From the NCBI GenBank assembly GCA_963814095.1, contig CAWFBT010000006.1, positions 124,001-188,000 on the forward strand: a DNA stretch of 64,000 bases, given 5' to 3'. Position 1 is the stretch's first letter; every line of letters starts with the position of its first letter. The notes under the pieces are model-generated. The model saw nothing but the letters and a program-made list of their open reading frames with translations. It made no database searches and was not told the DNA's origin. The stretch comes from JACVRW01 sp963814095. GTDB lineage: Bacteria > Actinomycetota > Thermoleophilia > Solirubrobacterales > Thermoleophilaceae. Below, one piece after another: positions 45,280-53,774 of the stretch. A program made the position numbers and the translations under genes.

Positions 45280-46160
45280 ACGACGAACGCCTCAACTCGA
45301 ACGGCATCGAGATCACGTATCAGACGCTCGGCGATCCGAGCGACCCGCCGCTGCTGCTCGTGATGGGCCTGGGGATGCAGCTGATCCATTGGGACCTCGA
45401 GCTGTGCGAGGAGCTCGCCGAGAGCGGCCACTACGTGATCCGCTTCGACAATCGCGACGCGGGCCTGTCCACGAAGATCGACGCCCCGGTGCCGCCGATC
45501 GTGCGAGCCATGGCGGGCTTCCACATCGACGCGCCGTACCTGCTGACCGACATGGCCGACGACTCGTTCGGCCTGCTCGACGGGCTCGGGATCGAGCGGG
45601 CGCACGTGATGGGCGTGTCGATGGGCGGCATGATCGGCCAGACGATGGCCATCACCCGCCCCGAGCGGCTGCTCTCGCTGACCTCGATCATGTCGACGAC
45701 CGGTGAGCGGCGTGCGGGCATGCCGAAGCTGCGCGTCTGGAGCCTGCTGATGCGGCGCGCGCCGGGCGACCGGGAGGCCTTCCAGGACTACTTCGTACGC
45801 ATGTTCCGCATCATCGGCTCGCCCGGCTTCCCGCAGGACGAGCCGCGTGTGCGCGAGCTGGCCGCGGCCACCTTCGACCGCGCCCACAACCCCGCCGGAA
45901 CCGCGCGCCAGCTGGCGGCGATCATGGCCTCGGGCGACCGGACCCCGGACCTGCGGCGGCTCAAGGTGCCGACGACGGTCATCCACGGAACGGATGACCC
46001 GCTGATCCCGTTCCGCGGCGGCGTGGCCACGGCGCGGGCGATCCCCGGCGCCGAGCTCGTGGCGGTCCCGGGCATGGGCCACGACCTGCCGCGCGAGATC
46101 TGGCCGAAGGTCCACGAGGCGCTCGCCAGGAACAGCGAGCGCGCCGCCACGCACGCTTAG
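45276..46160 (+). CDS. Alpha/beta-hydrolase fold protein
   Basis: 294 residues, cytosolic. Oxyanion region VMGLGMQLIHWD, RFDNRDAGLST, nucleophile elbow GVSMGGMIGQ, acid in HGTDDPLIP and catalytic His in GMGHDLP. Similar enzymes include esterases and aclacinomycin methylesterase-like proteins; the substrate is unknown. GTG 45276 overlaps the secreted hydrolase stop (GTGA), so the two are coupled. The end overlaps the convergent lipoate-ligase-like gene by four bases. Confidence 0.9.
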   Translation: MNDERLNSNGIEITYQTLGDPSDPPLLLVMGLGMQLIHWDLELCEELAESGHYVIRFDNRDAGLSTKIDAPVPPIVRAMAGFHIDAPYLLTDMADDSFGLLDGLGIERAHVMGVSMGGMIGQTMAITRPERLLSLTSIMSTTGERRAGMPKLRVWSLLMRRAPGDREAFQDYFVRMFRIIGSPGFPQDEPRVRELAAATFDRAHNPAGTARQLAAIMASGDRTPDLRRLKVPTTVIHGTDDPLIPFRGGVATARAIPGAELVAVPGMGHDLPREIWPKVHEALARNSERAATHA

Positions 46161-46913
46161 CGGACCAGCGGCCGGTGCTCCGGCGCGAGCTGCCGGGCCA
46201 GCGCGAGCGTCTCGTCGTCGAGCTCGCCGTCCACCAGCTCGTAGTGGCGCGCGTACTCGTCGACCAGCGCGGCGACCACGCGCTCCCAGCCGAGCGTTGC
46301 GTCCTCTGTCTGTACGGAACCGGTGGCCTCGGGTCGCCAGGCCAGGCCGAGTGCCTCGTAGACCGGCTCGAGGACGTGCCGGATGCGCTCCTCGCCGCTG
46401 ACGACGAGCACGACGCCCGTGTGCGAGCCGCCCGCCACGAGGCGCTGGCCGATGCCGGCGAGCTTGACCGCGCCGCGGGCGTTCACGCTGTAGCGGCCCG
46501 GGCAGTACTCGCCGGGCACCTCGCCCACCCGCGCGTCCACGCCGAGCGAGCGCAGCGCGGCGACGAGCCGCCCGGCGGTCTCCGCGAAGCGCTCGTGGAT
46601 GTGGGCGCGCGGCTCCGGGTCGGGGCGCGCGTGCCCGACCTCGACCGTGCCCTCATGGAAGATCGCCGCGCGGCCGCCCGCCAGGCGCAGGACGGCGTCG
46701 AAGCCGCTCGTCGCGCGCGGCCGTCACCGCCTCGTCGTACCCCGGCGCGACCGCGTCGCGTTTCGCGAAGGCCACGAAGGCACCCGGTCGCGCGATCCGC
46801 AACGTCTCGGGCAGCTCGCCGGCCGCGACGCGGAGCATCAGCGCGCGCGACACGGCGGTGTCGAGCGCCGGATCGTCCTCGAAGGAGTCGCGAAGAAGGC
46901 GGAGCGTGTTCAC
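46157..46913 (-). CDS. Lipoate-protein ligase A-like protein; frameshifted
   Basis: About 250 residues after correcting one missing base near 46707-46712. Blocks: RLLRDSFEDDPALDTAVSRA, PGAFVAFAKRDAVAPGYDEA, then RLAGGRAAIFHEGTVEVGHA (ligase GG-His region), and EYCPGRYSVNARGAVKLAGI with the conserved lysine. It would attach lipoate or octanoate to carrier domains. GTG start at 46913 follows the sufT stop by four bases, linking lipoylation with Fe-S assembly. Confidence 0.8.
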
Positions 46914-46917
46914 TCGG

Positions 46918-47220
46918 CTAATAGCCGAGTGCGAACTTCGCCTCTTCGCTCATCATGTCGGGCGTCCAGGCGGGGGTGAAGGTCATCTTTGAGTGGACTG
47001 CGTTGACGCCGTCGAGCTCGCTGACGAACTCCTCGATCTGCTCCGAGACCTGGGGGCCGATCGGGCAGCCCGGAGACGTGAGCGTGAAGTTCACGAAGAC
47101 GTCGCCGCCGTCGATCTCCACGTCGTAGATCAGCCCGAGCTCGACGAAATCGAGCCCGAGCTCGGGATCGATGACGTTGGTCAGGGCCTCCTGCACGTCG
47201 TCGACTGTCAAGGTCGCCAT
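46918..47220 (-). CDS. sufT: MIP18/DUF59 Fe-S assembly factor SufT
   Basis: 100 residues. DUF59 signatures: VIDPELGLDFVELGLIYDVE and TSPGCPIGPQVSEQIEEFV with the single reactive cysteine, then MTFTPAWTPDMMSEEAK. SufT-type proteins help mature Fe-S proteins, notably lipoate synthase, which fits its operon with a lipoate-ligase-like gene. ATG at 47220. Confidence 0.92.
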   Translation of the reverse strand: MATLTVDDVQEALTNVIDPELGLDFVELGLIYDVEIDGGDVFVNFTLTSPGCPIGPQVSEQIEEFVSELDGVNAVHSKMTFTPAWTPDMMSEEAKFALGY

Positions 47221-47246
47221 GGCACGAGGATAGTAGGGTCAAACCC

Positions 47247-47729
47247 ATGCCCCTGGCGGCGCTGATCGTGCTCTTCATCGTGGTCCCGCTCGCGGAGCTC
47301 TACGTGATCCTGCAGGTGGGCGACGCGATCGGCGCGGTTTGGACGATTCTCCTGCTCGCGGCGGATTCGGTGCTCGGCTCACTGCTGCTGCGCAGCCAGG
47401 GCCGGACGGTCTGGAGGCGCTTCAACTCGACGCTCGCGGAGGGCCGCATGCCGCACCGCGAGGTGATCGACGGCGTGCTCGTCGTCTTCGGCGGCGCCTT
47501 CCTGATCACGCCGGGCTTCCTCACCGACATCGTCGGCATACTGCTGCTGATCCCGCCCACGCGCGCGCTTGTCCGCAAGCTGGTGGCCCGGCGGCTCGGC
47601 AAGCGCCTGGTGGTCGGCGTCGTGGGCAGCGAGGGACGGCGGTCGCGCGCACCGCAGAACGGACACGACTTCGACGTCGAGGGCAACGCGACCGAGTACG
47701 AGGCCCCGCCGAGGAGACTCGAGGGGTGA
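47247..47729 (+). CDS. fxsA: FxsA-family cytoplasmic membrane protein
   Basis: 160 residues. N-terminal helices (LAALIVLFIVVPLAELYVIL and AVWTILLLAADSVLGSLLLR), then GRMPHREVIDGVLVVFGGAF, LITPGFLTDIVGILLLIPPT and a basic region, exactly the FxsA pattern. In E. coli FxsA eases phage exclusion by F; elsewhere its role is unknown. Its stop overlaps the next start (GTGA). Confidence 0.92.
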   Translation: MPLAALIVLFIVVPLAELYVILQVGDAIGAVWTILLLAADSVLGSLLLRSQGRTVWRRFNSTLAEGRMPHREVIDGVLVVFGGAFLITPGFLTDIVGILLLIPPTRALVRKLVARRLGKRLVVGVVGSEGRRSRAPQNGHDFDVEGNATEYEAPPRRLEG

Positions 47730-48433
47730 GCGCGCCCGCGCTCGCGCTCTCGTTCTTCGACCCCGCGCACGAGACCTACGGGACGGCGCGAGCCGGTGCT
47801 TCGATCCTGTTCGAGGGCCGACGTCCGCGGGCCCTCGGCGGAGCGTCGATCGAGGCTTCGAATCAGGGTGGCTGGCACTGCGAGCTCGAGGGCGAGCTGG
47901 CGCTCGATGCCGAGGTCGCCTCCGACCTGGTCGATCTGGGCGGCGTCAGCGTCCGGCTCGTGCGCGTGCACGGCGACGCCGCTGGACGCCGCGTGGAGGG
48001 CCTCGGCACGCTGGCCGAGACGCAGACCGCGCCGCGCTGGGAGGAGCTCGACGCCCTGCGCACGGTGTCGGCGATCGTGGACGAGGACCACGCCCTGCTG
48101 GCGCTCGCCCGGCGTCCGCGAGGCGCGCTCGGCCACGGCGAGGAGCAGGTCGGCGCCGTACTGCTCGACGAAGGGCGCTTCCTGCCGGTGGACGAGGCGC
48201 GGCTGTCGACCGTCTACGACGGCGACGGCCGCCAGCGCAGCGCGGGCCTCGAGCTGTGGCTCCACGGCGAGGAGTACCCGCGGCGCGGGTCCGGGGTCGT
48301 GCTCGCCGGGTCGTCGCTCCAGCTGGAGGAGGTCGAGGTGCACGCGGCCGTCTTCCGCTGGCGCCTCGACGGCCGCGACGGCATCGGGGGCTACGAGCTG
48401 ATGGCGCGCAGCGAGCCGCCCGCGGCCGCATGA
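47726..48433 (+). CDS. Uncharacterised 235-residue protein
   Basis: GTG at 47726 is coupled to fxsA, and the stop overlaps the HAD gene (ATGA). The protein is mostly beta, without signal peptide or helices: LALSFFDPAHETYGTARAGA, GGWHCELEGELAL, RVHGDAAGRRVEGLGTLAET, RWRLDGRDGIGGYELMARSE. The layout resembles lipocalin-like or hydroxyneurosporene-synthase-like barrels, but I cannot assign a family. Confidence 0.72.
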   Translation: MSAPALALSFFDPAHETYGTARAGASILFEGRRPRALGGASIEASNQGGWHCELEGELALDAEVASDLVDLGGVSVRLVRVHGDAAGRRVEGLGTLAETQTAPRWEELDALRTVSAIVDEDHALLALARRPRGALGHGEEQVGAVLLDEGRFLPVDEARLSTVYDGDGRQRSAGLELWLHGEEYPRRGSGVVLAGSSLQLEEVEVHAAVFRWRLDGRDGIGGYELMARSEPPAAA

Positions 48434-49056
48434 CACGCGCGCTGATCAGCGACTTCGGCGGCGTCCTCACGTCGCCGCTGCAGGAGGGCTTCCTCGCCTA
48501 TCAGGAGGAGTCGGGCGTCTCGCTGGAGGAGCTCGGCATCGCGATGGCAAAGGCGACCGAGGAGCACGGCGACCATCCGCTCTTCGTGCTCGAGCGCGGC
48601 GAGATCACGGAGATCGAGTTCCGCGAGCGCATCGAGGCGCATCTCGAGTCCGGCTTCGACCTCACGCGGCTGCGCACGCTCTACTTCGAGCGCCTGACCA
48701 CCAACCGCACGATGATCGACTTCATCGCCGAGCTGCGCAGCCGCGGCACGCGCACCGCGCTGCTCACCAACAACGTCCGCGAGTGGGAGCCGATCTGGCG
48801 CTCGAAGCTGCCGGAGGTGGACGAGCTGTTCGAGGTGGTGGTCGACTCCGCATTCGTCGGTCTGCGCAAGCCCGACCCGGCGATCTACGAGCTGACCCTC
48901 GAGCGGCTCGGCGGCGACGTGCAGGCGAGCGACTGCGTCTTCGTCGACGACCTCGAGGTCAACTGCGAGGCGGCGCGGGCGCTCGGGATGACGGCCGTGC
49001 GCTTCGTGGACGCCGAGCAGGCGATCCCGGAGATCGAGTCAGCGCTCGCCGAGTAG
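48430..49056 (+). CDS. HAD-IA family hydrolase
   Basis: 208 residues. HAD motif I SDFGGVLTS (the second acidic residue is replaced by glycine in DFGGV, usual for epoxide-hydrolase/HAD-IA types), motif II ALLTNN, motif III lysine in GLRKPDPAIYE, motif IV FVDDLEVNCEAA. A helical cap lies between motifs I and II. Phosphatase or dehalogenase-like activity is possible. Convergent with TetR; stops overlap by 18 bp. Confidence 0.9.
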   Translation: MTRALISDFGGVLTSPLQEGFLAYQEESGVSLEELGIAMAKATEEHGDHPLFVLERGEITEIEFRERIEAHLESGFDLTRLRTLYFERLTTNRTMIDFIAELRSRGTRTALLTNNVREWEPIWRSKLPEVDELFEVVVDSAFVGLRKPDPAIYELTLERLGGDVQASDCVFVDDLEVNCEAARALGMTAVRFVDAEQAIPEIESALAE

Positions 49057-49641
49057 CGCGGCGAGCGTGCGCCGCATGGCGGCGCGGGCGCGCTCCGCGC
49101 TCATGCGCTGATGCAGCCGATAGCCCTCCCACATGGGCCCAGAGGCGGCCGACACGAGCGCACCGAGGAGCACCGCGCGGTCGCCGCGCTCACGTCCCTC
49201 GAGCTCCGGGCTGAACACGCGCTCGACCTCGGTGGCCGCGGCGCGGCGCCACGACTCGAGCCAGCCCGCCACGACCTCGGAGTCGTGCTCGAGCAGAATC
49301 GCCGCCTGGCGCAGGGAGCTGCTCTCCTCGAGCAGGCGCGAGCGCTGGGCGACGAAGGCATCGATGCGCTCCGGTAGCGGCCGCGAGGGATCGACCGGCT
49401 CGAGGCGGGAGAAGACGCGCTCGTACTGCTGGCGCGCGACCGCCTCGAAGAGCGCCTCGCGGTCCGGGAAATGCTGGAAGACCGAGCGCTCGGAGACGCC
49501 GGCGCGCTTCGCGATGCGCTCGGCGGTGGGGCGCAGCTCGCCCTCGTCGAGCAGTGCGAACAACGCGTCGACGAGCGCCTGCCGCGTGCGCTCTGCACGG
49601 ACGGTCCGCCCGTCCTTGGCGCCGGTGCTCTGCGAGCCCAT
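49039..49641 (-). CDS. TetR-family regulator
   Basis: 200 residues. HTH: ERTRQALVDALFALLDEGEL, then AERIAKRAGVSERSVFQHFP; helical C-terminal domain. Divergent from the PHM-like/cupredoxin gene with a near-perfect inverted repeat in the 59-bp spacer, so it probably controls that gene and itself. ATG at 49641. Confidence 0.92.
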   Translation of the reverse strand: MGSQSTGAKDGRTVRAERTRQALVDALFALLDEGELRPTAERIAKRAGVSERSVFQHFPDREALFEAVARQQYERVFSRLEPVDPSRPLPERIDAFVAQRSRLLEESSSLRQAAILLEHDSEVVAGWLESWRRAAATEVERVFSPELEGRERGDRAVLLGALVSAASGPMWEGYRLHQRMSAERARAAMRRTLAALLGER

Positions 49642-49654
49642 CGCCCAAGTCTAG

Positions 49655-49679
49655 TTCCTTGCACCCGCGCTGCAAGAAG
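49655..49679. promoter_or_regulatory. Candidate TetR operator (inverted repeat)
   Basis: TTCCTTGCA-CCCGCGC-TGCAAGAAG: 8 of 9 positions per arm are symmetric, the central six perfectly. It lies 14 bp from the TetR start and 21 bp from the divergent secreted copper-protein gene. A TATACT directly after it (49685-49690) could be the -10 of that gene. Confidence 0.65.
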
Positions 49680-49700
49680 CTGCCTATACTGGCCCGCGTG

Positions 49701-51152
49701 ATGCGATTCCGGTCGGGCCTCCTCGCCGTCGTGCTCCCCTGTCTGGTGCTGGCGCTCGCGCCCGGCGCCGCGTCTGCCCAGCAGGACAACGCGGGCTCCT
49801 GCGTCGAGGTGGGGTCGCAGGGCACGAAGCACGACTACCGCTGCCGCATGGGGCCGGTCACGGTCGCGCCGTTCCAGGTGCTGACCAAGGAGCTGATCTT
49901 CAGCGTCCCCAAGCCGGACGTGGACGGCTACGTGACGAGCATGAACGTCGACGTCGTGGATGCGAACGGCAAGCCGGTGCCGATCAACCGGCTGATGCTG
50001 CATCACATCGTCTTCCTCAACTTCGGCAAGGCGTACGGGGAGAAGCGCGACCCGACCTGCGGCGACAGCTTCGAGGCGTGGAACACGATGTCGGCCCTGC
50101 CGAACGCCGCCGAGCGCTTCTACGCGGCCGGCGAGGAACGCGCCGAGATGCAGCTGCCGGAGGGCTACGGCTACCCGCTGGCCAAGAAGGACACGTGGCT
50201 CATGACCTACATGTTCATGAACCATCGCTCGGTCACCGACAGGGCGTACGTCGAGTACAACATGACGGTCGACACGCGACCGGACGTGACTCCGGTCAAG
50301 CCCTACTGGCTGGACGTCGCCAACTGCAAGGTCGATCCCGTCTACGACGTCCCAGGCGGCGGCCGCAAGGGCTCGGTCAACAAGCGCAAGATGGTCTGGA
50401 CCCTGCCGGAGGCCGGCCGGCTCGTGGCGGGCGGCGGTCACGTGCACGGCGGCGGCCAGGCGCTGAAGCTGCGCCGGCCCGAGTGTCCGAACAGCGCGGT
50501 CTACACCTCGCGGCCGGTCTGGGGCGGCAAGAACCACCCCTTCTACAAGGTCAGACCGGTGCTGCATGAGCCGGGCCCGATCCACATGACCGGGTTCTAT
50601 TCGGCGCGCGGCGTTCCGCTCGCCGCGGGCGAGAAGGTCGTGCTGGAGGCCGACTACGACGCGGCCCTACCGCACACGCGGGTGATGGGGATCATGGTCG
50701 TCTTCCTCGCGCCTGACGAGTCCGTGACCCAGCCCTGCGGGGCGCTGCCGAATGACTTCGTGTCGCTGAAGAAGCCGAAGGGCCGCTCGACGCCGCCACC
50801 CTTCCGCGTACCGATCGTCGGGAGGAAGGGCGGCAAGGCCGTCAACATCGCCGCGCCGCCCGGCCGCCGGGTCTCGCTCGGCAGAGGCGGGACCGTGGAG
50901 GTGGGCGACCTGTTCTTCAAGCGCCCCAATATCTCCCTGCGCGCCGGCGGAACGGTGACGTGGCGCTTCGACGGCCCGACGCTCCACAACATCACGCTCG
51001 CGAACGGCCCGCGGGGGTTCTCCTCGAAGAACCTCTCGGACGGTCGGATCTACAGCAAGAAGCTGACCGTACCCGGCACCTACCAGCTCTTCTGCGGCCT
51101 CCATCCCGTCGACATGACGGCGACGATCAAGGTCAAGGGACGACGAAGGTAG
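49701..51152 (+). CDS. Secreted PHM/DBM-like copper protein fused to a cupredoxin domain
   Basis: 483 residues with signal peptide (LLAVVLPCLVLALAPGAASA). The N-terminal ~360 residues have a ligand pattern like peptidylglycine/dopamine monooxygenases: HH in LMLHHIVFLNFG, HxH in GGGHVHGGGQALKL, and a Met in RVMGIMVVFLA. The C-terminal ~110 residues are a plastocyanin-like domain with type 1 copper ligands His, Cys, His, Met in TLHNITL and FCGLHPVDM. ATG 49701. Divergent from TetR. Oxidation of an extracellular substrate is inference. Confidence 0.8.
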   Translation: MRFRSGLLAVVLPCLVLALAPGAASAQQDNAGSCVEVGSQGTKHDYRCRMGPVTVAPFQVLTKELIFSVPKPDVDGYVTSMNVDVVDANGKPVPINRLMLHHIVFLNFGKAYGEKRDPTCGDSFEAWNTMSALPNAAERFYAAGEERAEMQLPEGYGYPLAKKDTWLMTYMFMNHRSVTDRAYVEYNMTVDTRPDVTPVKPYWLDVANCKVDPVYDVPGGGRKGSVNKRKMVWTLPEAGRLVAGGGHVHGGGQALKLRRPECPNSAVYTSRPVWGGKNHPFYKVRPVLHEPGPIHMTGFYSARGVPLAAGEKVVLEADYDAALPHTRVMGIMVVFLAPDESVTQPCGALPNDFVSLKKPKGRSTPPPFRVPIVGRKGGKAVNIAAPPGRRVSLGRGGTVEVGDLFFKRPNISLRAGGTVTWRFDGPTLHNITLANGPRGFSSKNLSDGRIYSKKLTVPGTYQLFCGLHPVDMTATIKVKGRRR

Positions 51153-51353
51153 ATCTTTCTTCGTAAAGAGCGGGGAAGTCGTACGAGGCGGTCTTGACCG
51201 GCCACGGGTGCGTTGCTTGGATGCACCGCAGAGACGCGGACGGAGCGCAAAGAGCGAAGCCAAGAGGTTGTAAGGCTCGCCCCGCAGAACCGGAGGCTTC
51301 GGCCACCGGGAATCGGACCTCAAGCGCGAAGTTCGCGTCTCGCTTTTTTTTGG
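51153..51353 (+). ncRNA. Structured 3' region or small RNA candidate ending in a T8 terminator
   Basis: The 200 bases after the copper-protein stop encode no credible protein. They hold several hairpins: TCTTT/AAAGA (51155-51171), GGTGC/GCACC (51207-51227), CCGC/GCGG (51225-51238), and CCGG-A-GGC-TTCG-GCC-A-CCGG (51290-51309) with a stable UUCG tetraloop. CGAAGCC can alternatively pair with GGCTTCG. The end is a terminator. It could be a long 3' UTR or a separate small RNA; no known RNA family recognised. Confidence 0.45.
51322..51353 (+). terminator. Rho-independent terminator
   Basis: A short GC hairpin (GCGCG-AAGTT-CGCGT) is followed by CTCGC and eight T residues (51344-51351 region). It is the clearest poly-T terminator in the window and ends plus-strand transcription just before the convergent gene's stop. 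Confidence 0.85.
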
Positions 51354-51354
51354 G

Positions 51355-52317
51355 TCAGTGCCGCTCGCGAAGCTCCTGCTTCGCCTTCTTGCGGTAGCGA
51401 ATGATCTTGCCCGCGTTGACCCGGTACTTGGCGATCGTGGAGCTCGGCGGCAGCTCGAAGCCCCCGACCAGCCGGTGCGGGATCAGCGTCCACCCGCCGT
51501 CCTCCTCGATCAGGTCGCCGCGCACCTGGAAGTTCCGCTGCCAGAGGAAGCGCGGGTGATGGTCGTGAGCCGTCAGGCAGGCGAGCCCCGGCTGCACGGG
51601 CAGCCCCATGACGCCTGTGCCCAGGCGGATTCGCCGAGCGCCGCGGTCGACCGAGATAGGCAGCCGCACGGAGAACGGGAAGCCGTCGGGGGCGACCAGC
51701 GACAGCACCGCCTGCGGGTAGCGGCTGCCGAGCTCGTCCATGCGCTCGTCCCACACCATCGCGCCGCCCTCGGCCGGCGCGTGCTCGGCGTCCGGCTCCT
51801 CGTCGTGGCCTGAGCGCACCTCCTCCATGTGCGCGTCGAACAGCTGCGGCTCGGTCGTCGCGTCGCCGCCCGCCCACACGTAGATGCGCTCCGGGCGCAC
51901 GTGCACGTAGATGCGCGTGTAGTACCAGTCGAAGAAGCGCTGGAACGCCTTCGGCGGAGCCATCTTCGCCGTCTCCGGCAGCTTGACCGCCGACTCGCGC
52001 ACGTAGCGCTCGCGGTTCGCGTCGAGATCGGCGTCGTCCACGGTGGCCGTCCCCTGCACCAGCACCTGCGGCGCGTTCTCGATGCCGGAGCCGGTCGGAT
52101 CCGAGAACAGCAGCGCGACCTTCGGGTTGACGCGCGCGTCCTTCGCCTTCTTCGGGTAGCCGAGCCCGGTGGAGAGGTCGATGCACTGGCCGCCGCGCGT
52201 GTAGTACGGCGTGATGGGCCAGGAGATCGGCTGGCCGCGACGGTCGACGGTCGTGTACTCGCTCGTTATGAACGTCTCGAAGACCCGCTTGATCTCGTCT
52301 GGAAGGGAGGCGGTCAT
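51355..52317 (-). CDS. FMN-binding split-barrel (pyridoxamine-5'-phosphate-oxidase-like) protein
   Basis: 320 residues, apparently two split-barrel halves. N-terminal half: TVDRRGQPISWPITPYYTRG, IDLSTGLGYPKKAKDARVNP, FSDPTGSGIENAPQVLVQGT. Second half: SRYPQAVLSLVAPDGFPFSV, CLTAHDHHPRF, FQVRGDL. Family members bind FMN, F420 or heme and act as oxidoreductases. Two tandem barrels in one chain would allow a pseudo-dimer. Cofactor not determinable here. ATG at 52317. Confidence 0.82.
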   Translation of the reverse strand: MTASLPDEIKRVFETFITSEYTTVDRRGQPISWPITPYYTRGGQCIDLSTGLGYPKKAKDARVNPKVALLFSDPTGSGIENAPQVLVQGTATVDDADLDANRERYVRESAVKLPETAKMAPPKAFQRFFDWYYTRIYVHVRPERIYVWAGGDATTEPQLFDAHMEEVRSGHDEEPDAEHAPAEGGAMVWDERMDELGSRYPQAVLSLVAPDGFPFSVRLPISVDRGARRIRLGTGVMGLPVQPGLACLTAHDHHPRFLWQRNFQVRGDLIEEDGGWTLIPHRLVGGFELPPSSTIAKYRVNAGKIIRYRKKAKQELRERH

Positions 52318-52397
52318 GGGGCAGGCCTACAGGCTAGATCGTCCAACATGCGCCCGGCCCGCTCAAGGGTCGCCGGGGGGCACCGATAGCGGTCTCG

Positions 52398-53774
52398 ATG
52401 GCCATGCCTCGATGCTTCGCGGCTTCGCGCCGACCTTCGCTGTCCTCTGAGCGCGGCTCGTTCCTGGTCGAGGTGATGGTTGGCGCCATCGTGCTCGCGA
52501 TCGTCACCTTCGCCGTCCTCGACGGCATGAGCGGAGCGGCCGACACGGGCGAGCGCAATCGGCAGCGCTCGGTCGCCTCGACGCTCGCGCAGCAGGACAT
52601 CGAGCGCCTTAGGTCCTTCGAGATCACCGACCTCTCGAACTATCGCGAGACGCGCACGGTGAAGATGGGCGGGGTCGACTACACGGTCGTCTCGAGGACC
52701 GACTGGGTGCGGGACGCAAGCGGCCTGATCAGCTGTACGAACGACGACACCAAGGCCGAGTATCTGAAGGTCACTTCGAGCGCCTGGTCTCCGGCCTCGG
52801 AAGAGCGGCCAGTGCGCGAGGTCAGCCTGCTCACGCCGGCGCCGGGGGCGTTCAGCTCGACGTCCGGAACGGCGGCGATCAAGCTCACGGACCGCGACGG
52901 CAACCCCCACGCGAACATCGGCGTCTCCCTGGACGGCCCGAGCGACTACTCGGACTCCACCAACGACGTCGGCTGCGCGATCTTCGGGATGATCCCGACC
53001 GGCAACTACGAGGTGAACGTCAACGGCCTCGTCGGCTGGGGCGGCGAGGACGGCAGCACGAACGTCGTGACCGTGCAGCCGGCGAAGACGAGCCTCAAGC
53101 ACCTCGAGCTCGAGCCGCCCGGCTCGCTGCGCGCGCGCTTCCAGCGCCCGGACGGCACGGCGGCGGCGTGGTCCTCCATGACGGTGGCCAACTCGAAGCT
53201 CCCGGGCGGCACGAAGTCGTTCAGCGCCGGCAGCGCCGTCGCGACGATCGACAGCAACGGGCTCTTCCCGTTCGTCGACGGCTATGGCGTGTACGCGGGG
53301 ACCTGCCGCGCGAACAACCCCTCCTTCTGGGACGCGACGTACTTCACGACTTCGGGCAAGGGATCGATCGTGCTCGACCCCGGTGACTTCCTCAAGCCGG
53401 TCAACGTGCAGATGGGGACGCTGCGGGTGCGCGTGCGCAGCGGCGGCACGGGCACGCCGCTCGTCGACTCGCGCGTGACGCTGCGCCAGCAGGACACCCA
53501 GACCGGCTGCACCGTGAACCAGCTGACGGCGTTCGTCAACAACACCGGCAGTGACGGCGAGCACACCTTCGTGGTGCCCTTCGGCACGTACCGCATCTGC
53601 GTGAACAACGTCAGCGGCACCCTGCGCCGGCGCGAGTCGGCCGGCCCCGCCGGCACCGGCACGCCGACGGCTCCGCGTGACGTCCGCGTCGCGCCGCCCG
53701 GCTCGATGACGCCCGGGCCGATCGACATCACGCTTCCGACCAGCGGCAGCTTCAGCGCCTGCCCGAACACATGA
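52398..53774 (+). CDS. Type IV prepilin-like protein (PilV-like) with large exported domain
   Basis: 458 residues. A prepilin peptidase site SSERG|SFLVEVMVGAIVLA gives a mature chain starting with Ser and with Glu at position 5, then one hydrophobic helix. The exported ~400 residues contain two or three carboxypeptidase-regulatory-like beta modules (AIKLTDRDGNPHANIGVSLD, TLRVRVRSGGTGTPLVDSRV) and paired cysteines. First of three coupled pilin-like genes; ends overlapping the next (ATGA). Likely a minor pilin or pseudopilin adhesin. Confidence 0.85.
   Translation: MAMPRCFAASRRPSLSSERGSFLVEVMVGAIVLAIVTFAVLDGMSGAADTGERNRQRSVASTLAQQDIERLRSFEITDLSNYRETRTVKMGGVDYTVVSRTDWVRDASGLISCTNDDTKAEYLKVTSSAWSPASEERPVREVSLLTPAPGAFSSTSGTAAIKLTDRDGNPHANIGVSLDGPSDYSDSTNDVGCAIFGMIPTGNYEVNVNGLVGWGGEDGSTNVVTVQPAKTSLKHLELEPPGSLRARFQRPDGTAAAWSSMTVANSKLPGGTKSFSAGSAVATIDSNGLFPFVDGYGVYAGTCRANNPSFWDATYFTTSGKGSIVLDPGDFLKPVNVQMGTLRVRVRSGGTGTPLVDSRVTLRQQDTQTGCTVNQLTAFVNNTGSDGEHTFVVPFGTYRICVNNVSGTLRRRESAGPAGTGTPTAPRDVRVAPPGSMTPGPIDITLPTSGSFSACPNT

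Noticed and set aside
51224..51260. c-di-GMP (GEMM) riboswitch suggested by a GCGCAAAG...GAAGCC string
   Set aside because: The conserved GEMM 5' segment and tetraloop-receptor arrangement are absent, and it follows rather than precedes a gene.
51213..51404. Short plus-strand ORF (63 codons) in the structured 3' region
   Set aside because: It has no ribosome binding site, runs through the terminator into the convergent gene, and looks non-coding.
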